DNA of 64,000 bases, taken from NCBI RefSeq assembly GCF_011075055.1, contig NC_058155.1, positions 4,514,001-4,578,000 on the forward strand, read 5' to 3'. Made by a program: the position numbers and the translations under genes. Shown piece by piece: positions 22,745-34,270 of this stretch; positions within the stretch are counted from its first letter, which is position 1; each line of letters starts with the position of its first letter. Origin of the DNA: Mangifera indica. Its lineage: Eukaryota; Streptophyta; Magnoliopsida; Sapindales; Anacardiaceae. The notes beneath the pieces are model-generated. The model did no database searches, was not told the DNA's origin, and was given only the letters and a program-made list of their open reading frames with translations.

Positions 22745-25274
22745 AATTTTTTTTCTTTCCACATCAAATGCAGTGTTCTGATTGTATTCTGCTTTTTGAC
22801 TTTCAAGGCCGTTCAACATTAATGTAAGGGAATCTAAACTATTTTGTTTTATTATCAGTTGTATTCTTCAAAACCAAAAGAAAATGATTACATATCCATC
22901 CGAAATAAAAATAAAAACTAATTAATTTAGATCTAAATCAATTATTTTTTAAACTTCGTGTTTAAGCGAAAGTGATATGGGTTTTGCTTATTTAGTTTGT
23001 ATTGAGTTTAAATTAAGTTGGAAATTTGTCAAACACGACAATCTGGACAACACATTCAACGATTGCATATTATTTTCACTAATTCCAATTGCCAAAATTA
23101 TTTTCTTGTAATTGGCTTAATCTCATGCATTTTTGGTTGGTGTGTGTAAATTCGCATTAACAAGATGCATCTGTACAAATAACCTTAACAAATAAAAGAT
23201 TTTATGTTGAAAATGAAATTTATATGTTGTTTCATTTTAGTGATGAAACAATCGAAAAATTAAAATTGTTGTAGAGTCTTTAATTTCAAACCCATCTGCA
23301 AAAGCAATTATAGAAATTAGTTGTAATTAACATCGGCTAGCATACATAAAACTTATAAACAAAACCAAATGTTACAATTTTTACACCATAACCCTTTGTA
23401 ACTTGAAATTGATATTTGGAGAAAAAAAAACCCCTTTCTCCTATTTAACAAGGTTAATGGTTTAATACTTAATTATTTAATTAATACTAAGTAATGGTTA
23501 AATTTGGAATTTATATATACTATATATGTAGTGATTTACAATATTGCTAATGTGCCGCCATCGTACTTACTCTTAATACAAATAATAACAATACTAATAC
23601 CTCACATTTGTATTAACTTCAATAGGGGTGTGCAAAAGAACTGCGAAGAATCTAAATTATTGGGTATTTGATGTTTTGATTCAATTCCTACTCTTAACTA
23701 GTCGTTGGTTTTGGTTTTAGAGATGGTAAAATCGACACTATGGGGTATCACTTTAAGGAATAGAGATCTATTTGAAAACCAAACCCAAAACCAAAACAAA
23801 AGGTAGGAAATCGAACTAAGAACCAAATCCATCACTAGCACCGCACAACACCATCGTCTCACATGCAAATGATACAAGTTCATTATGGTCACAATTTGTA
23901 AACACAATTTACTCATGTAATAAACTTAATTACATGGTCAAAAACATATGCATTGAAAAATATTACATAGCAAAAAAAAAAAAAAAAAATGTAAAGGAGA
24001 CAATGCAATTTTCACATAGCTCAACTATAACTATAACCTACATCCATAGAACCAAGTTAAGATACGTGAAAACAATAGGGCTTGATGAGAGATAGATACC
24101 CATGAGATACATTGTGCACTTGGCGTCAAGGCGCATTAGCTACATAGTTCAGTTTAGTTCAGGTGTACTTGGTAAGAGATTGTGGTTTTTCAGTTATTTT
24201 TTCACTTGCTCAGTGAGATGCATCACATATGTACCCGTGGTAGAGACCATCCAAGGATGGTTTTCAGACAGCAGTTCCATAGCTAGCGTATGTGGTAAGG
24301 GAGGACTATGACTAGATTTTTCTCAAGTGATTAGGGTATCATAGTTATCTAACCTAATAGGTCATATGACATGTGTGCAAGACAAGATAATTAGTAGACA
24401 CACACATTTGTTTTCATTAGGGCATTAGATATTCTAAAATCAACTTAAGCCTTAGTAGTATTTATGAATGGTTCATGTTCAGGGCACAAGGATGTCGAGT
24501 TATGACCATATCAAAACTTATTAGTGGAGCACTAGATTTATTTTTATGTTTTGTGCAAGGTATTAAGAGGTCATTGACTTACTAAGTGTTTTCACTCATG
24601 CATTTTTTTTTTGTGTTTTATAGGTAGTGGTGAGTAGTAGAGCATACGAGAGAGTTAGCGGTCTAATAAGCAATTTTATGAGGGTGAAAGACAAAATCAT
24701 CTTCTTTGGATTTTATATCTTTTAGGCTTCAAATTATGCATTTTATTATTTTTCAGCTGCTTTTAGACGTATGATTTGTAATAATGAAGGGTTTTTAATG
24801 CATTTAAAGTATTTATTCAGTTTACACCTTTAAGTGAATATTTAATATCATTATTAAATTATCCACTGTTTTAATTAAGGAGTCAAGTTGTACATGTTTC
24901 TTCGGGTCATATTTTGTGGAGGGGTATGTGTTTAAAAAGGGGTGGCACATTTATTATATCAAAGCATGATTTTTGAACCCAAAAAAGTGTTAAGTCATAG
25001 TATGTCTAAAATTGCATAATAAAGTTAAATAAGAGAACAATAAGTTTTCTTTGATGTACAGAAACTGTAGCAAAGCAAGAAAGAAAATGTGCAAAACATA
25101 ATAGGAAAAAATGAATAGCACACCATCATAGGAGAGAAACCAAGGTTTTTATACCAAAGTCAAACTATACCTTGTGAAATGACAATTTGCCCCAACGTTT
25201 AATTATATAACAAACTATGCTTTACTAAATGACACTCATACCCTTAATGTAAAAGTTTAAGATTTTAGGATAAA
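22745..25274. other. 3' flank of TIR gene C, with about 660 bp absent from locus A
   Basis: Non-coding sequence that matches 425-2275 on the opposite strand. The match is broken from about 23635 to 24285, where C has extra sequence starting after AATAGGGGTGTGCAAA and ending before GTATGTGGTAAGGGAGG; a poly-A run lies at 23972-23989. Either an insertion in C or a deletion in A. The frames at 23698-23916 (minus) and 24102-24311 (plus) fall in this extra piece and show no domain. LTR-like phrases occur at about 24570-24960. Confidence 0.5.
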
Positions 25275-26290
25275 TGTTGTAGAGCCAATCACATTTGACA
25301 TTTGTAGTTGTAATTTTATATCAATCATTAATAAAAGGATTTAATATTATTTAATTCATATATTTATCTATTATATGATCGTATGAATAATATGCCCTTA
25401 GAATTATAGAACTATGACAAAGGGATCAGCGATTAATGGTGGGAACCCTATATGCACATATTAAATGGTCATTCTAGAAATGTCCGTAATCTTTACATTA
25501 TAATAAACAAAGACACATGTAATGATAATGAGATTATCAAAGTGTTGAGTGATCTTATTGAAAAGTAACGATAGTTTTCACATGTTAAAACTATTTATAT
25601 ATAGTTTGGTGTAACACATAGGTACACGTTATAGACGTATTCATTAGACAAACCTAATTAGAAGATATCTATATAGAGGTTACTCTGGTGTTTATGAAAT
25701 AAATTTTTTAAATACTATAGGTGCATGTGATCTTTTGACTTGAGATCACTAAACCGTCTCATGCAAGGATTGGTATGGTTTGACGCTATCTAGAATGTCA
25801 CCGTAACCAAGGTAACCATAAAGGTAGTCATTGGTTATATTGTGAGATGCATGGAGGCTATGGTTTATCAATAAAATATTTGTCACTTTTTAGCATAGGA
25901 GAAGATATCTCACATGAGAATACTACATGACATCCATGACTTCTTGAATATATGGCCACAATAGGCTTAGGTTACAGCCACATCCAATTGATCATTGATA
26001 TGCATCATTTTATACCGAGGAACCACTAAGATAGACACACTTTATTACCTTAGCGTCGATAGATACTGATTAATCAAAGGATTGAATTACATGTAACTGT
26101 GATCTTGCAAAAACTTAAAAGATATTTGTTGACACTCTATTATCCGAGTGGTCATGATATCTTGCTAGAGGCCAATATTAGTCTGTGTCTAGATTAAGTT
26201 TGAATCTGAACATTGTTGACTCGATAAAGAGATTATAGGCCATACACACAATTATAACACCTATAAGTAAACCCAAGGGCATCTCAGTCT
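25275..26290 (+). repeat. Ty1/copia-type solo LTR, copy 1
   Basis: It starts TGTTGTAGAGCC at 25275 and follows, on the plus strand, the same order of words as the LTR attached to copia pol at 30405-31606 (minus strand). No internal coding domain follows or precedes it, hence solo LTR. Its right end is not sharply defined. It also matches 1-424 in opposite orientation, as part of the A/C inverted block. Confidence 0.6.
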
Positions 26291-26680
26291 TTTTTGTAAT
26301 TTTAAAGTCAATGATTTTTTTAAACTCCTATAGTATACACCTATGTATAGAGATATGCATGGTCGTCTATATTCAACAAAGGGTCAAACTTTTTGAACCA
26401 AGTCTATTAATCTCAAATCATTATAGCAAAATTAACAAATGCAAACAAAATTTTCAACATACAAAGGAATAAAGCATAAGCGAAAAAATTAAAATTGATT
26501 AACAGAAAGTTACACAAATTTGAAGATAGACACAAGCATCTCACTCGTTTTCCTCTAAACTTACAACTTTGATGAAAATTTTCAAGATCTTTTGGAACAT
26601 ATAACCTAACTCACTTTGTTTTAGTAAGGTTGAAATCTCTTTAAACTCAAGTTTTCGTTCAACTTCATAGTTTATAATAG
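26291..26680. other. Spacer between solo LTR and direct repeat; no gene
   Basis: AT-rich, with a run of ordinary-looking non-coding sequence. I recognise no element or gene. Confidence 0.35.
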
Positions 26681-27470
26681 AGTGATTTTTGTAAAAACAA
26701 TTTGAAACAAGATTAGAAAAAAGGTTGAAAAATTAGAATTCAAACTATCGTAAGCTTAAGAGTTAAGAACAATATTCAAGTTGATTTCAAATGGTGAAAG
26801 AAGGGTGATTTAAGTAGTGAACCTCTTGCCGTAGATTTGTGCCCTTTGTTAAATCAGATTATAATACACTTGTCCACTTGTACTTGAAGTATAAAAAGTA
26901 CAAATATTTTAGGTGTAATACTAAATTGATTTTTTCCAAGGTTCATTCACATAGCAATATAAGCATTGCGATCACAAAATGCATAAAATGTGCACCCAAA
27001 ATAAAACAATTCATTATAGTCATTCATGGTTTGCTGACGAAAAATGTACTATCTCTTCCTTTGGCAAACCAATGAACAAAGCCAAAGACAAAAAACAACA
27101 ATTTAACCTTTCATAAGTTTAGCCTTACATATGTGAGATCTTGTAAAAATTCAATTAAATAAAGATCTAAAAAATCTACTTGTATCAATACTTCTTCAAA
27201 TGTTTAAAAAAATTTATTATTTTGTTAGACACTGCAAAATGTTATCTTAAAGAAAGCATCAAACACAATCATGCATAAAAATCTTGAGACCTACAAATTC
27301 AAATTTATCAACACAAGTAGATGAACTATTTTTGCATAAAATTATCTATCAACATAAAGTTCAACTTCAGCAAATAAACATTCAAATAGGTTCAACAAAA
27401 TTAAAAATTCAACAAAGAAGCAAATATTTTAACAACTTAAATGAATCAAACAATTCAACAAATTAAAATA
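26681..27470 (+). repeat. Segment directly repeated at 12143-12935
   Basis: This is the longer-context counterpart of the segment that replaces the 3' half of TIR pseudogene B. Here it lies downstream of gene C beyond the solo LTR. The 78-codon frame at 26839-27075 is basic and hydrophobic but is broken by stops in the partner segment at 12143, so I do not treat it as a gene. Confidence 0.65.
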
Positions 27471-30404
27471 GTTCATCAACAAAAACTTTACAAGTTTAGC
27501 CACAAACTCTAGTTTTAACTTTTAAGTAGGCTTTCTAAACAAACTAACCCTTTAACTTGTAACGTGCAATTTGTAACAAAGCACTTCCAAAACAAAGAAC
27601 CACCAACCTATCATTCAGCCATCCTATAATCCTTTTGTTGCCTTGCCCAAAACTACTCCTCCTCAGATTAGTTGCATTTTGACTTTTAGACTGGGGTAAT
27701 TGTCTTCGTACTATAGGGTTTTCGATTAATAGTTATTTTGTATCTTTTTTTCTAGGAGTTCTACTTGGTACTTTTATTGCTTATTTGGTAGGAGTTTTAG
27801 TTCCTTTATTTCTGAAGGGGAAAAGTAATAGTGAGCTAAATAAACACTTGATATTATTAGTGTATGCACTAGAAATAAATTGAATGATTAGTTATAGGAC
27901 ATTTCATCTTGTATATGATCTTCTAAATAATTTATTAGTAAAGAAATAGTTATTTTGTTCATATGCATAAGCTATTTCCTTTATTTTGCGATAATATAAA
28001 GTATGTGTATGAACTATCTGGATGACTCACTTAATATAAACTGAATCATCGAATTGTTCCCTATAGACGTGATATAACTTGGACAATTATATCACATAGT
28101 AAGCATACTAAATATTTTCATTGAATGCTATGAGTGACATTAGTGCGAATAATGATAATGGTCATATCATTAAGGTATTAGTATGGATTAATAATTAGAT
28201 AACCATTTTTCGAATATGTTCAATGGTGATAAGTCACATGGTCATTAAATCATAGTTAATAACTTATCATAAGATCATACTAGTGTACAAAGTAATCCTT
28301 TGACCAAAGATATCATGGTAAGATCCGATACAAATATGTATGATTCATGTGATATATATATATGGGGTTAACCATATCTCATAAGAAAAAACATACGGGT
28401 TATGCTTTATTTGTATGTGGAGAAGAATAATGGTCAAGATGGGATTTGTTGACTTAGAAAGTATTGGGTTCTGAATATCTACTTATTCAACGCATATTTG
28501 AGTTCTGAAGTGAACATCAATAAATATTGAAAATCAAATCTTTGGCTAAAGTATAATATAAATCATATGAAAGATGTTTGTTATGACATATTCTGAATAT
28601 TTAAATCAATGATTTATAAAGAATCAAAATTAAGACTTTGACAATCCATGAGTCTGAAATTGATCTGGATTGGATAACGAAAGGTTATTACCTATATAGA
28701 ATATACAATTGGAGATTTTAGGTTTGTGGAGTATTTCTTCATCGTGGTTTAGAGACTATGATACATTGATAAATTTTTATCGTAGTCACAAAGTTTTTGC
28801 ATATACTTTCGAATCATTTGAAAAAGGGACTTACTGTTATGCCACAATGAACCTAAATGGTCATACCAATAAACCAAGCTTATGAAAGGGAGAATTAATT
28901 ATCCGAGGTTGGCTAGCACTTTTTGAAGGATAATAAGAATCATATAAAGTGTTATATGAGTGATAGAGTTAATGTGACTTTCTCAGTCATGCCTTTCTCT
29001 TTCGCGATTTGTGGGGCAGTAGTTTCCATGCCTTATTTCGTAACCTCTTCAACAATATAATCAACATCTTTTTGTATAAATAATGTGCTTAATTATGAGC
29101 ACTTTATTTTCCATTGTATTCACTATGAAAAACACTTCAGTCAATTTTTCAAAAATCCTATCTTGCCATAAAACTAATTTACCACCAGTTTTCTTTCCAG
29201 TTGTTGATGTTTTTTAATGGCGATGGTGGCGGAGTAGGAAAAAATTTCATGGATTGTTTATTAATTCTCTTGATTTTAAAATTTACCTCACTCAAACATG
29301 ACATATCAAATGTGAGGAGGCAATAATTGTTTGAATGAACTAAGGAAAAGGTAACATTTTTACTTTTTTTTCTTTAAATGTTCAGTTAAATTTGTTCAAG
29401 TATCATAGAACTTAAATCTATCCTCTTGCCAGCTCCAATAACATATAAAAATTGAGCTCTCACACTTCTTACTATAGATTAAGCATAGAAGGAAGCCAGT
29501 TTATGAAATAGATTTTAAATAGAACCTTATATAAATGAGCTTAATAAATTTGCTAGCAACTAATCTGACTAAGGCCATTCATTTATTGCCTTTCTAGTCA
29601 ACACATCAATGACCTTTTTAAGGTTGATCCATGCAAGAAATTATGGATTTTCTATATCCAGTAATGGCAAATGCTCTTCAATGATATCCAGAGAAAATGG
29701 CACTTGTGATATAATCATCTTATATTGGTTTCTAGGCACCAATAACCGATAGTGTAGGGGAATTAATATGTAAAAATCAAACACTCCTGAAAATCATAAC
29801 GAAATACCTGTTTTATGCATAAAATTCATGAACATGCAAAACACACATAGGGTGTTCAACAAATATACCTGTGTTGATGGCTTTATCAGCCTTCACGTAG
29901 CTTGAGACATAACATTTTTCCAAGCTTTAAGAGGCGACATCTTGGTATTCACGTGGAACATGAATAAAAAAAAGAGGCTAATCTAATTAAAAGGCTATTA
30001 TGACTCTTGATTGGAAACTTGTGCTCATGGGAAACAGAGAAAGCTAGTATGTCATCTAGGGTTTCAATGTAAAACCTTTTATGTCTTTCTAATTCACGAA
30101 TGATTGTCTTTATAGAGTTTTAGGAATCAAGTCATGGTCGACCCCACAAGTGCGGAATGGTTGACACAGTTTATTCACATAGTGTTAGTTGATTCCATGC
30201 ATGTGGAATGACTGACATCCATGCCACCAAGGTGCACGGTCGACCATACTTCATGCATGACCATGCACTTGGTCAAGGCATGGTTAAACTAGGCTTTCAA
30301 CCCTATTAGACAAGCCCATTCCATTCGTAGTCTCTTTCTTATCATTAAACACCAAGATTATCAATAAATAATCCTTGTCTCAAAGTTCGATTCAACTCTT
30401 TTAT
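27471..30404. other. Repeat-derived intergenic sequence
   Basis: A short hydrophobic open frame at 27755 is listed separately. 27850-29150 is AT-rich with LTR-like phrases (for example 'tccgaggttggctagcac' near 28900) but no recognisable ends. 30128-30300 contains three loosely repeated words of the type GTCGACC / GGAATG(A/G)(C/T)TGACA / CATGCA. No gene found. Confidence 0.4.
27755..27829 (+). pseudogene. Possible last-exon remnant of a membrane protein, copy 1 (frameshifted)
   Basis: After a T-rich tract and TCTAG (acceptor-like) the strand reads GVLLGTFIAYLVGVLVP. In this copy a missing base near 27805 breaks the frame; the partner at 61634-61708 stays open to a stop after SISEGEK. It resembles the C-terminal end of a small membrane protein. 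I cannot assign a family, and it may be chance. Confidence 0.3.
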
Positions 30405-31606
30405 ACGTATGACCCATAAGCTCTCTAATAAGCTAACAATATCTAGATTCATATTGAATCTAAACATAGATTAAGATTGACCTCTAACAAGGTGTCATAA
30501 CCGGTCGAACAACATCACAGTTACATGCAAATTAATCATTTCGTCAACTAATATCTCTTAAGGTTAAGACATAAAGTGTGTTTATTTCAATGGTTCTTTA
30601 GTATAAACTGATACATATTAATGACCAACATAAATTAGGTTACAAATTAATCCCATTATGACCACTAATTCAAGCAGTCATGAATGTTATTTAATATTCT
30701 CATATGAGATTTTTTTTTTGTGCTCAAAAGTGACAAATCATTTATCGATCAACCATAGCCTTTATGTATGAATTGTGTTTATCTTAATTATTTTGTCAAC
30801 TTATATCTCTTAAGGTTAAGACATATAAATGTGTTTATCTCAATGGTTTTTTAGTATGAACTGATACACATTAATGTCCAAAATGGATTAGGCTATAACC
30901 TAATCCTATTATAACCATTGATTTAAGTGGTCATGAATGTCATTTAGTATTCTCTTGTGAATATCTTATTTTATACTTAGAAATGACAAATCTTTTATTG
31001 ATCAACCATAGCCTTTATATATCCACAATATGGCTAATCACTATCTTTATAGTTCCTCTAGTGACGACAATATGTTGGATAGCGTCAAACTATATCAATC
31101 CTTACATGAAATTGTCTAGTAACCTCAAGTCAAGAAATCACATGCAACTGTGGTGTTCAGAGGATTTATTTTATAGACACTAGAGCAATTATCCATATGG
31201 ATATCTTCTAGTTTGGTCTGTTTAGTGAACATGTCTATAGTGTGCACCCATGTGTTATACTAAATTATTTACAAACAACTTCAACATATGAGAACTATCA
31301 CCACCTTTCAGTGGGGTTATTTAACATTGTAATAATTTTATCACATTAAATGTGCCCTTATTCATTGTAATGTTGGGATTGTAAACATTTCTAGAATAAC
31401 CACTTAATGTGTGGATAGGGTGGGTTTTCATGATTATTTGTTATCCTTTCATCATAATTTCACTATTCTAAGGGCATATTATTCATATGATTATATAATA
31501 AATAAATATATGAATTAAATACTAATAAATCTTTTTATTAATAATTAATATAAAATTACAGTTACAAATTTTAAATGCGATTAGCTCTAGGGTACCTACC
31601 TTAACA
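30405..31606 (-). repeat. Ty1/copia 3' LTR, minus strand
   Basis: On the minus strand a polypurine tract (CAAATGAGAGAT, 31608-31619) is followed directly by TGTTAAGG at 31606, the classic copia junction of PPT and 3' LTR. The LTR runs down to about 30405, where similarity to the solo LTR at 25275-26290 fades. It contains an internal duplication (separate entry). The adjacent decayed pol lies upstream on the same strand. Confidence 0.65.
30537..31023. repeat. Tandem duplication, about 250 bp period, inside the copia LTR
   Basis: The series 'gtcaact(a/t)atatctctta', 'ggttaagacata', 'aactgatac', 'gtcatgaatgt', 'gatcaaccatagccttta' occurs at about 30541-30757 and again at about 30789-31016. The solo LTR at 25275-26290 has it once. 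The duplication is therefore specific to this LTR. Confidence 0.75.
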
Positions 31607-33880
31607 ATCTCTCATTTGCACTATAGTCAATCAATTATATATCTAATGTTGTATCTCACTATATGTGTATCATGCTTCTATTGCGACAAAGGTTTTGTCA
31701 ATAGGTTAGCTAAATTTTTATCTGTATCAATCCTTGCTATTTATATGTCACTTTGTTAAACAATTTCTTGAATCAAGTGATATTATCTAAGTATGTAATT
31801 GGGCCTCTGATGAGACCACTGTTCCTTTACCTAAGTAATCATTCCATTGTTGTTAAAATAGAGTTTAATTGACTCGGTAACACTTAAAACCATTCCAAGT
31901 TCAATCACAAACTTCTTGATCCATACAACTTCATTTACTACTTTTGAAAGGGTAACATATTCAGACTTTGTCATAGAATCAATTATTATAGTTTGCTTAG
32001 AGCTTTTCTAGCTTACTATACCACTATTTAAACAAAACACAAATCTCGATTAGGATTGAAAATCATCTTGATCAATTTAGAAAATGATATCATTGTAGCT
32101 TTTAACAATGAGCTTAGAATCCCCTCTATAAACCAAAAACACATATTTAGTCTTTCTCAAGTACTTTAGGATGTTCTTGACAACTGTCTAGTATTTTTCA
32201 CCTGGATCAAATTGATATCTATTACAAATGCTCAAGATGTATGAGACATCAATCATTGTACATAGCATGATATACATGATTTATCTTATAACTATGACAA
32301 ATGGAATCCTACTCATCTTATCTCTTTCGGATTGTGTACATGGACATATATCTTTTGAAAGGCATACACCATGAGACATGGGTAGAAATAATTTCTCAGA
32401 TTCTTTCATATTGAATCTAGTAAGTATCTTATCTATGTATGTGCTTTGGCTTTAGCCTAACAGTTTATGCTCTTATTTCAGTAAATTTTAATCCTAAGAA
32501 TATAAGTTGCTTCTTCTAAGTTTTTCATAGAGAAACACTTGGATAACAAAGCCTTTATCGATTGCAAGTTTGGTATATCATTAATAATTAATAGGTCATT
32601 GACATACAATACCAAAAATACAATCACATTCCTACTAATCTTCTTATACACACATGATTCATCTTTATTTTTTATGAATTTGAACTCTTGTTTAACTTAA
32701 TCAAAATGAATATTCTAGTTCTTCGAAGCTTGCTCAAGTCCATAAATGGACTTTTACAGCTTGTATACCTTGTCTGCCAATCCAACATGAACGAAACCAT
32801 TGGATTATGCTATATAAATGTCTTCTAAGAGGTTACCATTCAGGAAGACATTCTTGACATCTATATAAAAGATTTCATAGTCATGGTATGTTGTTATAGC
32901 AAACATAATCCTAATAAATTTAAGCATAGTGACTGATAAAAAGATTTCATCATAGTCAATACCCTACTTATAAGTAAAACCTTTGGCAAACAATCATGCT
33001 TTATAGGTATATACATTACCTTCCTTGTCAGCTTTCTTTTTGAAAACTCATTTACACCTGCGGGTTTTACCCTTTTCAGGTGCATCCACCATAGACTATA
33101 CTTAGTTTTAATATATAGAGTCCTTTAAAGATTTCATAGTATCCAACCATTTTTGGAATGTATACTTGAAATAACCTTGTCATAGGTCTTTGGCTTGTAA
33201 TCATGGATGACTAGTAAATCATCGTGTTGAGTCAAAAGAAAGCCAAATCTCTCTAGCTTATGTCATAACCATGTGGACCTATATAGCTCTTGTGTAAGGT
33301 AAGGTTATTCCACTTGAGGTTGAGAAACTCCTTTATCATGATTAACCATCTATAATAACATATTTTCTTGTCTAGAATCTGTGGTATATTGTGATACAAA
33401 ACTTCATCAAGTTACACCCTACTCTCATTGGTCCACTTGAGAATAAATTTCTTCTTAAGAAACATGTAGTACAAATAGGAAAGACCTTTTTTTACTCTTA
33501 TGAGTGGTAGAAGTAATATCCCTAAGTTTTCTTTGGGTACCTCATAAAGATAAACTTTTCAAACTTTGTGTCTAACTTGTTTGAAGTTAATTTCTTGACA
33601 TAAGCTTCATAGCCTCAAATCTTTAAGTAGTGTAGATTGGGCTTTCGCCTAATCCACAACTTATATAAAGTTTTATTCATAGATTTAGATAGGATATGGT
33701 TTAGTGTATAGGCAACAGTTTCTTAGGTATGGCCATTAAAAAACATAGTTAGATTGGTAAACCCTATTATAAACCTAACTATTTCTATGAAAGTTTTATT
33801 CCTCTATTCAGATACACTATTAAGTTGTGATATACCATAAAGAGTGAGTTGAGATACTATCCTATTTGACTTTAGGTATA
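31607..33880 (-). pseudogene. Decayed Ty1/copia pol (integrase and reverse transcriptase)
   Basis: Minus-strand reading gives, in order, integrase core end (GIISQLTLYGISQLNSVSE near 33870-33800, then YTLNHILSKSMNKTLYKLW and RRKPNL to about 33620), RT start (YDYDEIFLSVTML near 32955; DVKNVFLNGNLLEDIY near 32860-32815), the active-site box LYVNDLLI (32586-32612, consensus YVDDLL), MKNLEEATYILRIKIY near 32510, and the region before RNase H (VKNTRQ, LRKTKYVFLVYRGDSKLIV near 32160). These match copia motifs in correct order. Many stops and frameshifts, and Asn in place of the first catalytic Asp of YVDD, show it is inactive. Gag, protease and the 5' LTR are not seen upstream. Confidence 0.85.
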
Positions 33881-33884
33881 ACAC

Positions 33885-34270
33885 CCCCTCCAGAAGTATT
33901 GTCCTAAAAAAAAAAAGTGTTACTAGATTGATTACAACAATATATCATTTAATAAAATTCATAAAAGATAATAAATATTTGAGTAAAATCTCTTTATTAA
34001 ACTGTTGAAAATGTAATAAAATACTCATATAAGAAAACTAGTCTGGAAGCATATCAAAAGATTTTTATCAAATCTAAATTATTAAAAATATATTGTCTAG
34101 TATAACAACTAGAATAAAATTAAATCTAAATAAGAATTTAGAAAAATGACAAAAATGTCATTTAACTCTATGCCCTTTGATTGCCACATGTCCTAAGTCG
34201 TCACGATTATTTATACCTGTACATATACAAGTAAGGGGATAAGTGATAAACATCCAGTAAGTAGAAGATT
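33885..34270 (-). repeat. LTR-like end, minus strand (gypsy type?)
   Basis: Read on the minus strand, it carries 'cttactggatgtttatcac', 'tgtacaggtata' and ends 'acaatacttctggagggggtgttata'. This series (CTTACT..GTTTATCAC, then a GGAGGGGGTGTTA end) is common in plant Ty3/gypsy non-coding ends. A comparable series occurs on the plus strand ending at 38893. No coding partner was found. Confidence 0.35.
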
